Below are positions 56,107 through 64,000 of a DNA stretch of 64,000 nucleotides, in pieces; position 1 is the first letter of the stretch; each line of letters begins with the position of its first letter. The notes under the pieces were generated by a model, which worked only from the letters and a program-made list of their open reading frames with translations, was not told where the DNA came from and ran no database searches. Position numbers and translations under genes: made by a program. The DNA lies in the NCBI GenBank assembly GCA_024231855.1, contig JAAEQD010000062.1, positions 62,001 through 126,000 on the forward strand, given 5' to 3'. The DNA is from Candidatus Zixiibacteriota bacterium (GTDB taxonomy: Bacteria > Zixibacteria > MSB-5A5 > UBA10806 > 4484-95).

Positions 56107-56880
56107 TTATTTGACCGGCTTCTTTTCTATCAGGTTTTCGCCATCTTTACACTGTTGATAATTTTGCAATACCTGTCTTAATGTTCGTACTAACTCTAAA
56201 TTCTTGAAAGGCTTTTTGAAATAGCCATCCGCCCCGGCCGACATCGCGTGATCGGGAGAAAATTGTCCCGCGTATCCCGTTATAAGAATTACCGGAATAT
56301 GTTCGAATTGCTGTTTTACTTCTACCAATAAGTCGATACCGGTTATACCCGGAAGTAGTATATCGCTAACAACGGCGTGCACTTTATTTTCTCTTAGTAT
56401 CTCCAGCGCTTGTTCCGCGGATGAGGCAGTGATCACTTTAAATCTTTCTATTTCAAAAGCATTCCGCAATATCTTTAGAATTTCAGGTTCATCATCAACG
56501 ATAAGAATGATACGCTTGCCGCTAGTTTTTATTTTGTTTAATTTCTGGGCTATATTGTTCTTATCAAAGGGAAAAGTAATAATGTCATTTACACCTTGAC
56601 TAACTCTCAATTTTACCTCGGCTGAACTACACTTTTCACAGACGAGAATTATTGGTATCCATTTAAGCCTAACTGATGATTTCAGGTATTTTATTAAATC
56701 TGTTTGAGCATGTTCCAATACGCTATTGCTTATAATTACAAGGTCAATACGGTAATCAGACTCCAGGATTTTAATGGCTTGTTTGGTCGATATTGCCTCC
56801 GTGATGCTATACCCATAATCGGAAAGAATATCCTCCAGTTTAATAGCCCTATTATTATCCAGAATCACGAGAGCCTTCAT
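56107..56880 (-). CDS. Double-receiver response regulator, first receiver degenerate
   Basis: 257 residues made of two receiver domains and nothing else. The first (1-118) keeps the fold, but the phospho-acceptor region reads V-I-I-S-N-S-V-L-E, without an aspartate, and the acidic pair is D8/N9, so it cannot be phosphorylated normally. The second (about 124-245) is complete: V-D-D-E, acceptor D in A-V-V-S-D-I-L-L-P-G, T in I-L-I-T-G, and K in F-K-K-P-F. AAGGAG precedes the ATG. It is divergent from the HDOD gene across a 238-bp AT-rich spacer. Output must be by protein contact; a partner kinase is not adjacent. Confidence 0.87.
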   Translation of the reverse strand: MKALVILDNNRAIKLEDILSDYGYSITEAISTKQAIKILESDYRIDLVIISNSVLEHAQTDLIKYLKSSVRLKWIPIILVCEKCSSAEVKLRVSQGVNDIITFPFDKNNIAQKLNKIKTSGKRIILIVDDEPEILKILRNAFEIERFKVITASSAEQALEILRENKVHAVVSDILLPGITGIDLLVEVKQQFEHIPVILITGYAGQFSPDHAMSAGADGYFKKPFKNLELVRTLRQVLQNYQQCKDGENLIEKKPVK

Positions 56881-57118
56881 TTAACATAACTCCTTAATAA
56901 AAATTGACTTATTAACCATTTTCCTCACTACATATTGATTAATATATCGGCATTATTGATGTAATTATAATCTGAATAAATTATTATCAATTAATATATA
57001 TTCTTAGCAGTTTCTTGCAATATCTGTACTATGTCCAAAGTGTTCTGTATAATACATCCCTTTTTAAGTAAATAACAGTTTTTAAAAACCGATAAAATTG
57101 ACATAGATAGGAGAAACC

Positions 57119-58438
57119 TTGGATAAAATTTCCATTGTTGAAAAAATTTACGCCGACAGTAATATTTTGTCCATACCGCAAGTTATTTCTGAATTACTTG
57201 ATTTAACCAGTCAGGAGGATTATTCGGCGAATGATCTAGGCCGTTTGATACTGAAAGATCCTTCGCTAACGGCCAGAATTTTAAAGCTATCTAATTCTCC
57301 ATTTTACGCAAGGGTATCAAAAATAAATACCATGCATCAAGCTATATCAGTTCTCGGCGTGACCACCGTTAAGTGTTTAGCTCTATCTACATCTATTTTT
57401 CACCCGGAGAAGATTGCATCGGAAACCGGAATAGACGCCAGGGAATTTTTCGCCTACATTCTTTCGGTGGCATCTGGTGCCGAGCTTATCGCTAAAACAA
57501 TAAAGTATCCCTCGCCTGAGGAAGCATTAATAGCCGGGCTATTGCAGGATGTAGGGATTCTATTTTGTCTTCATCATTATCCGACGGAATATGGCAAAGT
57601 TCGTGAATTACTGCTAAAAGATATTCCGTTATTGGAAGCCGAGCAGGAAGTGCTTGGCGCTAATCATTGCGTACTTGGATATCATTTATCCCGGGTTTGG
57701 AACATGCCTGAAAATATAACGAATGCTATTGCCCATCATCACAACATTCATGACGCTCAAAAAGAAAAAGCATTGGAGAATATTATTAAGTTAAGCGCTC
57801 TGCTTTCCCTCAACCGCTTTTCCGGCCAGGAGCAAGATATTGAAAAGCGGCTAAAACAAATCCTGCGTGTATCTACGGCTCTTGAATTAAACCGTGAGCA
57901 AATCAGTGAAGTGACAGATAGCCTTCTAAGCCATATGTTCAATATGGCTCAAGATATTGGGGTTGAGATTGAGGATACCGAACAGCTTCTTATCAGGGCC
58001 AACCAGGAAATTTGGAAATCATACCTGACAATTGAACATCTTTTTACCGAGCGTGAAGAGCTCAATAAAAAAATCCTTGAGCAGGAACGGGCTAAGGCGG
58101 CGTTTGAGGCCAAAAGCACGGCCCTGGCGACCTTATCGCATTATTTAAATAATACGGTTATGGTTATTTCCGGCCAGACAGAGTTATTGCAAATACTGAA
58201 GGACAAAGGACAGATCGATAAGTTGGTTGCCCGAATACCGGGTAATTCTAAGACTATCGGAAATTCGATCAATAAAATCATTGCCGTTATGCAAGAAATC
58301 AGAGATATTTCACCGTCCGATGAAATTGAATATTTTGATAAGTCAAAAGCTATGAAAATTGATGATCGTATTAAGCAGCGCCTTGAGAAAATGTCTGAGG
58401 AACCCGCGGCAATATTTCCGCCAAGTATATCCTCCTGA
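57119..58438 (+). CDS. HDOD-domain protein with C-terminal DHp-like helix pair
   Basis: 439 residues from a TTG start at 57119, with GGAG five bases upstream and no usable ATG nearby. The HDOD domain (about 12-210) starts I-L-S-I-P-Q-V-I-S-E-L-L-D-L and has the S-L-T-A-R-I-L-K-L-S-N-S-P-F-Y and Q-A-I-S-V-L-G segments. A helical linker follows (to about 335). The C-terminus has A-T-L-S-H-Y-L-N-N-T-V-M-V-I-S-G-Q-T-E-L-L, which looks like the H-box helix of a kinase, but the protein ends before any ATPase domain. It could be a dimerisation or phosphotransfer stub. It may act with the divergent double-receiver regulator. Confidence 0.85.
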   Translation: MDKISIVEKIYADSNILSIPQVISELLDLTSQEDYSANDLGRLILKDPSLTARILKLSNSPFYARVSKINTMHQAISVLGVTTVKCLALSTSIFHPEKIASETGIDAREFFAYILSVASGAELIAKTIKYPSPEEALIAGLLQDVGILFCLHHYPTEYGKVRELLLKDIPLLEAEQEVLGANHCVLGYHLSRVWNMPENITNAIAHHHNIHDAQKEKALENIIKLSALLSLNRFSGQEQDIEKRLKQILRVSTALELNREQISEVTDSLLSHMFNMAQDIGVEIEDTEQLLIRANQEIWKSYLTIEHLFTEREELNKKILEQERAKAAFEAKSTALATLSHYLNNTVMVISGQTELLQILKDKGQIDKLVARIPGNSKTIGNSINKIIAVMQEIRDISPSDEIEYFDKSKAMKIDDRIKQRLEKMSEEPAAIFPPSISS

Positions 58439-58607
58439 TAAATACCTGTTCGTTCGACGGCAAGCAGGCAACGTTCCCGCCTACCCCTAATCCCCTACAA
58501 TCTAACCACCTACGCCAATTCGCTGCGCTTATGGCATGTACGCAGCGCAAAACTCGGCAATTTCCCAAAAAACAAAATACATACAAATGCGTATGGTTTT
58601 TTTCCTC

Positions 58608-58636
58608 TTGACTTGAAGGTACCAAATCCTTATGTT
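58608..58636 (+). promoter_or_regulatory. Promoter of the first Rrf2 gene with nearby inverted repeat
   Basis: TTGACT (58608-58613), 17-bp spacer, TATGTT (58631-58636). Upstream, CATAC (58580-58584) and GTATG (58591-58595) form a short inverted repeat that may be an operator. Confidence 0.55.
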
Positions 58637-58696
58637 TATAGCGCAGAGGGAGGGTATTTGTACCCGTAATCAGTTAAAGTTTAAGGAGTAACCAAT

Positions 58697-59116
58697 ATGA
58701 TGTTATCAACCAGCGAGGATATCGCGCTCAAAGCGATGATTTACATCTCCGCCGCGGCCGGCCAAAGCAGATGCAGTATCAATGAGATCACACAAAACGA
58801 ATTGGTCCCCAGAGTCTACCTGGCTAAAATCCTCAAACGGCTCGTTCAGGCAGGCCTTCTAACCAGTAAACGCGGCGTCCATGGCGGTTATCGTCTGGCC
58901 AAGAAACGCAATGAGATATCTTTTCTGAGTATAATCGAAGCGGTGGATGGGCCTTTCCGGAGCATGGTTGAACACGATGATATCCACGACATCCCGCAAA
59001 ATAATCATCCAGCCTCGAAGGTCCTTGGCGATATGCATAAAAGACTGACGGACAAGATGTCTAAAATGACTTTAAATAAAATAAATTATAAAAGATTTTA
59101 TCCCGAATTTAAGTAA
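58697..59116 (+). CDS. Rrf2-family transcriptional regulator (copy 1)
   Basis: 139 residues. An N-terminal winged helix-turn-helix has the Rrf2 pattern L-S-T-S-E-D-I-A-L-K-A-M-I-Y-I-S, P-R-V-Y-L-A-K-I-L-K-R-L-V-Q-A-G-L and R-G-V-H-G-G-Y-R-L-A. The three cysteines that bind the iron-sulfur cluster in IscR/NsrR are absent (only C26), so the signal is probably not a standard cluster. AAGGAG lies eight bases before the ATG. It is a close paralogue of the protein at 60379-60795; both bracket a DUF4097 lipoprotein gene. Autoregulation is plausible. Confidence 0.9.
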   Translation: MMLSTSEDIALKAMIYISAAAGQSRCSINEITQNELVPRVYLAKILKRLVQAGLLTSKRGVHGGYRLAKKRNEISFLSIIEAVDGPFRSMVEHDDIHDIPQNNHPASKVLGDMHKRLTDKMSKMTLNKINYKRFYPEFK

Positions 59117-59324
59117 GTAGAAGCTATTGTAATAGCTCTTTTATATATAATCCCGCTGACTGAGGATATTTCGGATCAATTCGTTACTTGAATTGGTGTT
59201 TTCCATCTTATGGCTATCTTTGCCCTTATCGCAACTTATATCGATAACTTACGTATTGATTTCCAGCTAAAAGAATAAACCATAATAGGCCGTTTTAAAA
59301 AGCGCTATTAAGGAGGTTGCACGG

Positions 59325-60137
59325 ATGAAGAATCATACGACAAGACTGGTTATATTAGTTCTATTCGCTACTACAATTTTCCTGTTTAACTGCGATGGCG
59401 ATAACCCTCTAAATTCGAGATACGATGTCCATAACACCAATTACATTGCCGTAGAGGAGTTCCTTTTCGAGGTTGATGTAGCCAATCAGTCATTGTTCAG
59501 GCTTACCGCGGTCAACGGCTCGATATCGATAACCGGTGAATCTAATTCGGATTCGATCATTATTACGGGCGAACGTCGAGTTGGCTCCGAAAGCACGGAG
59601 GATGCCGAGGAACATCTGGAATTGCTGGAAGTCAGGGTTCAAGAGTTGACAGATGAAATATATATTAGGACAATACAGCCAAATGAAACATATGGCCGAA
59701 ATTACGAAGTTGATTATGAAATTACGCTTCCCGATGGTTTTATGATTATTGCCTCGCACGTTAATGGCAGCGTGACCGTTGGATCAATCAATAATACCGT
59801 GACTGTCAGTAACGTGAATGGCCAGATAGATCTTAATGATATCTCCGGAAGCGCGATTGCCAGCCTGGTTAACGGGCAAATCGAAGGCGATGTGGTTTTA
59901 CCGTCAAATGGCTTAATCGCCATGAGCACGGTCAATGGCAATGTCGTGCTTAATATTCCCGTAAATACTTCCGCCGAATTTGAAGCCTCCAGGGTGAATG
60001 GAAGCATCAATATTCGCTATCTCGATCTTCAAAATGAAGTGATAACCAGTACCTCCCGACGCGGGATTTTAGGCAATGGCGATGGTGAAATTTCATTAAG
60101 TACGGTTAATGGTAATATATGGGCGATTGGATTTTAA
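59325..60137 (+). CDS. DUF4097-family beta-strand-repeat lipoprotein
   Basis: 270 residues. The signal peptide ends in a lipobox-like F-L-F-N-C (C23). The mature protein is a ladder of short beta strands repeating V-N-G (A-V-N-G-S-I, H-V-N-G-S-V, N-V-N-G-Q-I, L-V-N-G-Q-I, T-V-N-G-N-V, R-V-N-G-S-I, T-V-N-G-N-I), the hallmark of the DUF4097/adhesin-like beta-helix family. AAGGAGG precedes the ATG. DUF4097 proteins often sit near regulators and are of unknown function. Its place between two Rrf2 paralogues suggests joint control. Confidence 0.87.
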   Translation: MKNHTTRLVILVLFATTIFLFNCDGDNPLNSRYDVHNTNYIAVEEFLFEVDVANQSLFRLTAVNGSISITGESNSDSIIITGERRVGSESTEDAEEHLELLEVRVQELTDEIYIRTIQPNETYGRNYEVDYEITLPDGFMIIASHVNGSVTVGSINNTVTVSNVNGQIDLNDISGSAIASLVNGQIEGDVVLPSNGLIAMSTVNGNVVLNIPVNTSAEFEASRVNGSINIRYLDLQNEVITSTSRRGILGNGDGEISLSTVNGNIWAIGF

Positions 60138-60288
60138 AGGCCCAAATCTCTATTTAATAATAGCCGATTCTCGTATCCGTTTCTAAGTAATCAGTAGTGC
60201 CAACCCGGCTGGATCAGTTTAAGTATATGACTATTATGTACTTAGTTATAGTTTTTAAAACAGGAAATATTGGATCGATTAATTATTC

Positions 60289-60317
60289 TTGACACATTCA
60301 TCCGTAAGTCCTATATA
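60289..60317 (+). promoter_or_regulatory. sigma-70-type promoter of the second Rrf2 gene
   Basis: Perfect TTGACA (60289-60294), 17-bp spacer, TATATA (60312-60317). The stretch from the -10 box into the leader (ATAGATAGCCGAGAG) resembles the same region of the first Rrf2 promoter (TTTATAGCGCAGAG). Confidence 0.75.
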
Positions 60318-60378
60318 GATAGCCGAGAGATGGGAATTGAATGTCTATTTAGTTTTAACCTAAAAGGAGTGCCCAGCC

Positions 60379-60795
60379 ATGCTTTTATCTACCAGCGAAG
60401 ATATCGCATTAAAAGCCATGATTTATATTTCCGCGAACTCGGGGAAAAGCAGATGCAGTATAAACGAAATCGCCAGGAATGAAGCGGTTCCCAGAGAATA
60501 CCTGGCCAAAATCCTGAAACGGCTCGTGCAAAGAAATCTCTTATCAAGCAAAAGAGGCGTATTTGGCGGGTATCAATTGATTAAGAATCGTGGTGACATA
60601 TCTTTTTTGGATATTATAGAGGCGATTGATGGTGATTTCAGGGCTATGGTAAAACATGACCAAAAGCTGAAAATCGCTAACGGTAACCATCCCGCTTCTG
60701 AATTCTGGTCCGAAATGCATAAACAGATCAGCGAAAAGCTATCCAAAATGACCCTGGATAAAATAGATTATAAAAAATTCTATCCTGATTCATAG
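60379..60795 (+). CDS. Rrf2-family transcriptional regulator (copy 2)
   Basis: 138 residues, paralogous to the gene at 58697 along its whole length (shared L-S-T-S-E-D-I-A-L-K-A-M-I-Y-I-S start and K-M-T-L-x-K-I-x-Y-K-x-F-Y-P end). Only C26 is present, so there is no IscR-type cluster site. AAAGGAG lies ten bases before the ATG. The middle loop (about 90-110) differs most between the copies, which is where Rrf2 proteins usually bind their ligand, so the two may sense different signals while binding similar DNA. Confidence 0.9.
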   Translation: MLLSTSEDIALKAMIYISANSGKSRCSINEIARNEAVPREYLAKILKRLVQRNLLSSKRGVFGGYQLIKNRGDISFLDIIEAIDGDFRAMVKHDQKLKIANGNHPASEFWSEMHKQISEKLSKMTLDKIDYKKFYPDS

Positions 60796-61108
60796 TAATC
60801 AGGGGGCTATTACTAATAAGCAAAAATATCTGTCCTATATTAGCTAACCCGGCGACGGAGTTTTACCATGCTTCGAGATTAGTTTGTTTCCTGATTCGCG
60901 CATATACGCCGGATTTGGTCTGTGAAATCCAGGTCAAGATTTATATGGTTGGCAGTCAGCTAAAAATAATATAAGAATCAGTAACCCACTATACTGAATA
61001 ATAATATTTGGCTTGACTAATGCTTTAACTATCATTATATAATACTAGCTGCGGGGCGATCAAACTTCACGAATAGAGTAGTTATATTATTTAAAAGATG
61101 GAGTAAGT
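60796..61108. other. Intergenic region, 313 bp
   Basis: Contains the promoter at 61013-61041 for the beta-helix gene. Nothing else with coding or hairpin character was found. Confidence 0.5.
61013..61041 (+). promoter_or_regulatory. sigma-70-type promoter of the beta-helix surface protein gene
   Basis: TTGACT (61013-61018), 17-bp spacer, TATATA (61036-61041); the -10 extends to TATATAAT. Confidence 0.7.
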
Positions 61109-63658
61109 ATGTGCAATAAGATTGTATCGGGAATAGCTCTAACAATAACCGCCATAGCCATTTTCTATACAGCTAGCGAAGCATCAATAATCAATATCCC
61201 CCAGGATTACGAGACAATTCAGGAGGGCATTTATGAGAGCTTAAACGGCGATACGGTGCTGGTTGCCGAGGGGCATTACTATGAACGCCTTAATTTCGTT
61301 GGTCGAAATATCCTCTTAACCAGCGAGTTCATGGTCGATGGCGATACTACGCACATACAAAACACTATCATTGACGCTGACACATCGATACTTGGTATTC
61401 ATGAAAACGGTAGTGTTGTCATGTTTGTCGCCGGCGAAGACTCATCCGCGATTCTGCAAGGTTTTACTCTTCAAAAAGGGATAGGCTCGACCCATCCGAC
61501 CGTGGTACGAAATGGCGGAGCGATTTTTTGTCTTAATAGCTCAAGTCCCAAAATAACTAATAACATTATCAGCGAGAATTCAGCCGATGCTGGCGGGGGA
61601 ATAAGCGTATTGTTGAATTCGAGTCCAATAATAGAAAATAATGTTATTCTCGCTAATGACGGGCATGGCATATATATGCATGGCGCGTTTCCCATCATTA
61701 CCGATAATACGATTAGCTATAATAACGCCGAATATGGCAGTGGTATTTTCATAAATACCTATTCCGATGCTACAATCACCGGTAATACTATTCATGATAA
61801 TTATGGCGGGTTGTGGGGTGGCGGCATATACTGCCAGGGCGCCGACGCGGAAATCACCAATAATATCATATATGGCAATTCGGTAGTTGATTGGGGGGGA
61901 GGTATTTGTTGTGATGACGCCAGCCCGCAAATTGTCAATAATGTAATATACGGTAACACGGCATATTCCAGCGGCGGCGGAGTTTACTGTTTAAACGACG
62001 CCAATCCGACTATTGTAAATACCATTGTCTGGGCGAATAGCGCTCCTAATGTTGCTACCCGGTCCGGCGGTTATCCTGTTTTCTCCTATTCCATTATATG
62101 CGGCGGTTGGGAAGGCGAGAGGGATATCAATCCGGACCCGCTGTTCTTATCGGCATATGAATTTAACTTCAACGTCTGTGACCAATCACCCTGTATCGAT
62201 GCCGGCCACCCCGACTTAACTGATCCAGATGGTTCCCGTTCTGATATCGGCATTTACTTTCCCGATCACCCCGAATGCGATATCGGCAAATGTTTGTATA
62301 TATCTACCTTTGGCAACGATACCACCGGCCATGGCTCGCCGCAAAATCCGTTCGGAAGCATACAGTACGGTATTGACGTGGCTTATTCAAGCGATACGAT
62401 TATCGTCGAAAGCGGGACATATTCGGAGAATATCTGTGTAAATGCCAAAAGCGTTCATCTCACCTCGAATTATCTATTTTCCGGAGATACTCTCGATATC
62501 TATAGCACAATCATCGAGGGCGGAGCTGATTCCACTGTGGCGGTATTCCTTACTTGTGATCGCAATACCATTTTTTCGGGATTTACTGTCAAAAATGGGA
62601 AAGGTTGGTTTGGTGGTGGAATATATACTAATTATTCAGATCTCATAATTAGCAATAACATCATAGAAGAAAACGTTGGCGACGCTTGCGGTGGCGGTAT
62701 CTGCTGCAACTTTGGCAGTACGGTGATCCGTAATAATTATATCCATGACAACACTTCTCCATCGGGCGGCGGAATACGATGTTATCACTCATCGGCTATC
62801 GATATTGATCGAAATATCATATCTGGTAATTACGCGCAGAGCGGCGGCGGACTCTATACCTCCAATCTTGGCGACGGTTCCGTGATCAGAAATAACGTAA
62901 TCAGCGGTAATTTGGCCTCCAATCAGGGCGGCGGCATGAAATCTTTCGGTCTCAGTTGCCTGATTATTAACAACACCTTCAGTCGCAACAGGGGATTGTA
63001 CGGTGGCGCGGTTTTCTGCCATTATTCTGATCTTGCCGTAACCAATTCGATTTTCTGGGCCGATAGCGCGGCCTGGGAATCTCCGGAAATTTATGTGGAT
63101 GATAACTCCTCGGCGGTCCTGACTTATTGCGATATTCAAGTCGACTGGCCGGGTGATAATAATATATTCTCCAATCCTCGATTCCGTGATTCACAAAATG
63201 ATGACTACCATCTCATGGCGGTTGAATATGGTTATCCATATGATTCTCCCTGTATCGATGCCGGCCATCCCGAAATACTAGATAGTATTCTCGATAGCCT
63301 ATGGGGGCTGGGCACGACACTTGGCGATATCGGAGCCTACGGCGGCGGCGATTCGGTTCAGGTGGGAATTGTCAATCGGGAACCAGAAATTCCTAATCGA
63401 TTCGCTATATCGCAGAATTATCCCAACCCATTCAATGCGGTCACGACTATCGGCTTCGCTATTCCAGAACCGCAACAGGTATCACTGAAGATATACGATG
63501 TCCTGGGCCGGGAGGTAGCGTCATTGTTGGACGATTACCTGCAAGCCGGCGATCACTCGGTTACCTGGGATGCCGCGGATAAGGCTTCGAGTGTGTATTA
63601 TTATAAGATTCAAACTTCCCGGCATAGTGATATTCAGAAGATGATACTTCTGAAATAG
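61109..63658 (+). CDS. Secreted right-handed beta-helix protein with type IX-style sorting tail
   Basis: 849 residues with a signal peptide (about 1-25). Two similar halves each begin with a DUF1565/pectate-lyase-like start (I-P-Q-D-Y-E-T-I-Q-E-G-I and N-P-F-G-S-I-Q-Y-G-I-D), followed by beta-helix coils of the form I-x-N-N-I-I-x-x-N-x-A-x-x-G-G-G-I (about 30-350 and 390-690). Each half ends with a S-P-C-I-D-A-G-H-P motif. The C-terminal sorting domain (about 772-849) has I-S-Q-N-Y-P-N-P-F-N and ends Q-K-M-I-L-L-K. It is probably a surface adhesin or polysaccharide-binding protein; no lyase residues could be assigned. Confidence 0.88.
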   Translation: MCNKIVSGIALTITAIAIFYTASEASIINIPQDYETIQEGIYESLNGDTVLVAEGHYYERLNFVGRNILLTSEFMVDGDTTHIQNTIIDADTSILGIHENGSVVMFVAGEDSSAILQGFTLQKGIGSTHPTVVRNGGAIFCLNSSSPKITNNIISENSADAGGGISVLLNSSPIIENNVILANDGHGIYMHGAFPIITDNTISYNNAEYGSGIFINTYSDATITGNTIHDNYGGLWGGGIYCQGADAEITNNIIYGNSVVDWGGGICCDDASPQIVNNVIYGNTAYSSGGGVYCLNDANPTIVNTIVWANSAPNVATRSGGYPVFSYSIICGGWEGERDINPDPLFLSAYEFNFNVCDQSPCIDAGHPDLTDPDGSRSDIGIYFPDHPECDIGKCLYISTFGNDTTGHGSPQNPFGSIQYGIDVAYSSDTIIVESGTYSENICVNAKSVHLTSNYLFSGDTLDIYSTIIEGGADSTVAVFLTCDRNTIFSGFTVKNGKGWFGGGIYTNYSDLIISNNIIEENVGDACGGGICCNFGSTVIRNNYIHDNTSPSGGGIRCYHSSAIDIDRNIISGNYAQSGGGLYTSNLGDGSVIRNNVISGNLASNQGGGMKSFGLSCLIINNTFSRNRGLYGGAVFCHYSDLAVTNSIFWADSAAWESPEIYVDDNSSAVLTYCDIQVDWPGDNNIFSNPRFRDSQNDDYHLMAVEYGYPYDSPCIDAGHPEILDSILDSLWGLGTTLGDIGAYGGGDSVQVGIVNREPEIPNRFAISQNYPNPFNAVTTIGFAIPEPQQVSLKIYDVLGREVASLLDDYLQAGDHSVTWDAADKASSVYYYKIQTSRHSDIQKMILLK

Positions 63659-63790
63659 CAATTGGCGGCATTCGTTCATCCCGATATATATACAGAATTT
63701 AGGGAACCTCTTAACTAATAAAAGTATTTATATATTGACATTGCCGAATAAATAGTTAACTTCAAAGGATACGAATTTTGGTTAATAATT

Positions 63791-64000
63791 ATGGATAAAG
63801 AAAAACTAACAGAAGAAAGATATTGGGATTCTCGCTATAAAAGAGCATCGGGGAAAGAGAGTTCCGCCTCCGGAAAATCTTTTAAGGCAAGGCTATTTGA
63901 TCGATATTTCTCCAAAATTAAAAATGGCTATCCGTCCTACTTGCTTTTCAATGTTTTCTGTAAGAAATATTTCCCTGAAGACCAGCAGAAGATTATTGAA
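63791..64000 (+). CDS. Probable SAM-dependent methyltransferase, N-terminal fragment
   Basis: Open from an ATG at 63791 to the window end (70 codons). The start M-D-K-E-K-L-T-E-E-R-Y-W-D-S-R-Y is the usual beginning of class I methyltransferases of the Methyltransf_11/12 type. The G-x-G-x-G motif would lie beyond the window. No well-spaced ribosome-binding site is seen (AAAGGA is 22 bases upstream), so the exact start is uncertain. Confidence 0.55.
   Translation, partial: MDKEKLTEERYWDSRYKRASGKESSASGKSFKARLFDRYFSKIKNGYPSYLLFNVFCKKYFPEDQQKIIE

Overview
The window reads as chromosomal DNA from a Gram-negative (diderm) bacterium of the FCB group outside Bacteroidota, most likely a candidate-phylum lineage such as Zixibacteria; this assignment is inference. 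Visible evidence: three secreted proteins end in a type IX-style sorting domain with an N-Y-P-N-P-F motif, a fourth ends in two dockerin-type repeats of the form G-D-x-N-G-D-x3-I-G-S-D-V-T-Y. There are a TonB-dependent receptor-like protein, MacA/MacB-type exporters and lipoproteins. Promoters are E. coli-like (TTGACW, 17-bp spacer, TATATA), there is a sigma-54 promoter, and strong Shine-Dalgarno sites precede most genes, which argues against Bacteroidota proper. No rRNA, tRNA, CRISPR array, phage or intact insertion sequence was seen.

Layout. 1-4204 (minus): a MacA/MacB-like export operon (adaptor, ATPase, two FtsX-type permeases, the last cut by the window edge) behind a sigma-54 promoter with an upstream palindrome. 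4457-7972: a secreted M16 metallopeptidase. 8145-16746: an OmpR/PhoB-type two-component system, divergent from a five-gene operon (double-PDZ protein, NEW3-domain membrane protein, ABC ATPase, two paralogous ABC-2 permeases). Four TTAAC repeats at an exact 10-bp period lie in the shared control region. 17152-20199: a TPR sensor histidine kinase with its response regulator. 20271-32805: a DUF5916 outer-membrane protein, cobalamin-dependent methionine synthase, a very large LamG/beta-helix/dockerin surface protein, and NADP-type glutamate dehydrogenase. 33064-34844: an unrecognised three-gene cassette (TPR-like protein, tiny exported protein, sigma-region-4-like protein). 35499-43541: a secreted subtilase, a cyclic-nucleotide-domain/aspartase fusion, and a membrane PP2C phosphatase. 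43640-52201: a CHAT-NTPase-TPR protein, a secreted papain-like protease facing a chagasin-type inhibitor across a shared terminator, and a TonB-receptor-like pair. 52274-58438: a VOC protein, a 2-hydroxyacid dehydrogenase, Tex, a double-receiver regulator and an HDOD protein. 58697-64000: two Rrf2 paralogues around a DUF4097 lipoprotein, a beta-helix surface protein, and the start of a probable methyltransferase.

The overall theme is envelope biology and signalling: exporters, surface adhesins and proteases, and at least four phosphorelay or phosphatase modules, with a few housekeeping enzymes between them. The most promising poorly described units are the TCS-PDZ-NEW3-ABC module (8145-16746), the three-gene cassette at 33064-34844, the CHAT-STAND-TPR protein, the protease/inhibitor pair, and the cNMP-domain aspartase fusion. 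Palindromic intergenic repeats sit at convergent gene ends.
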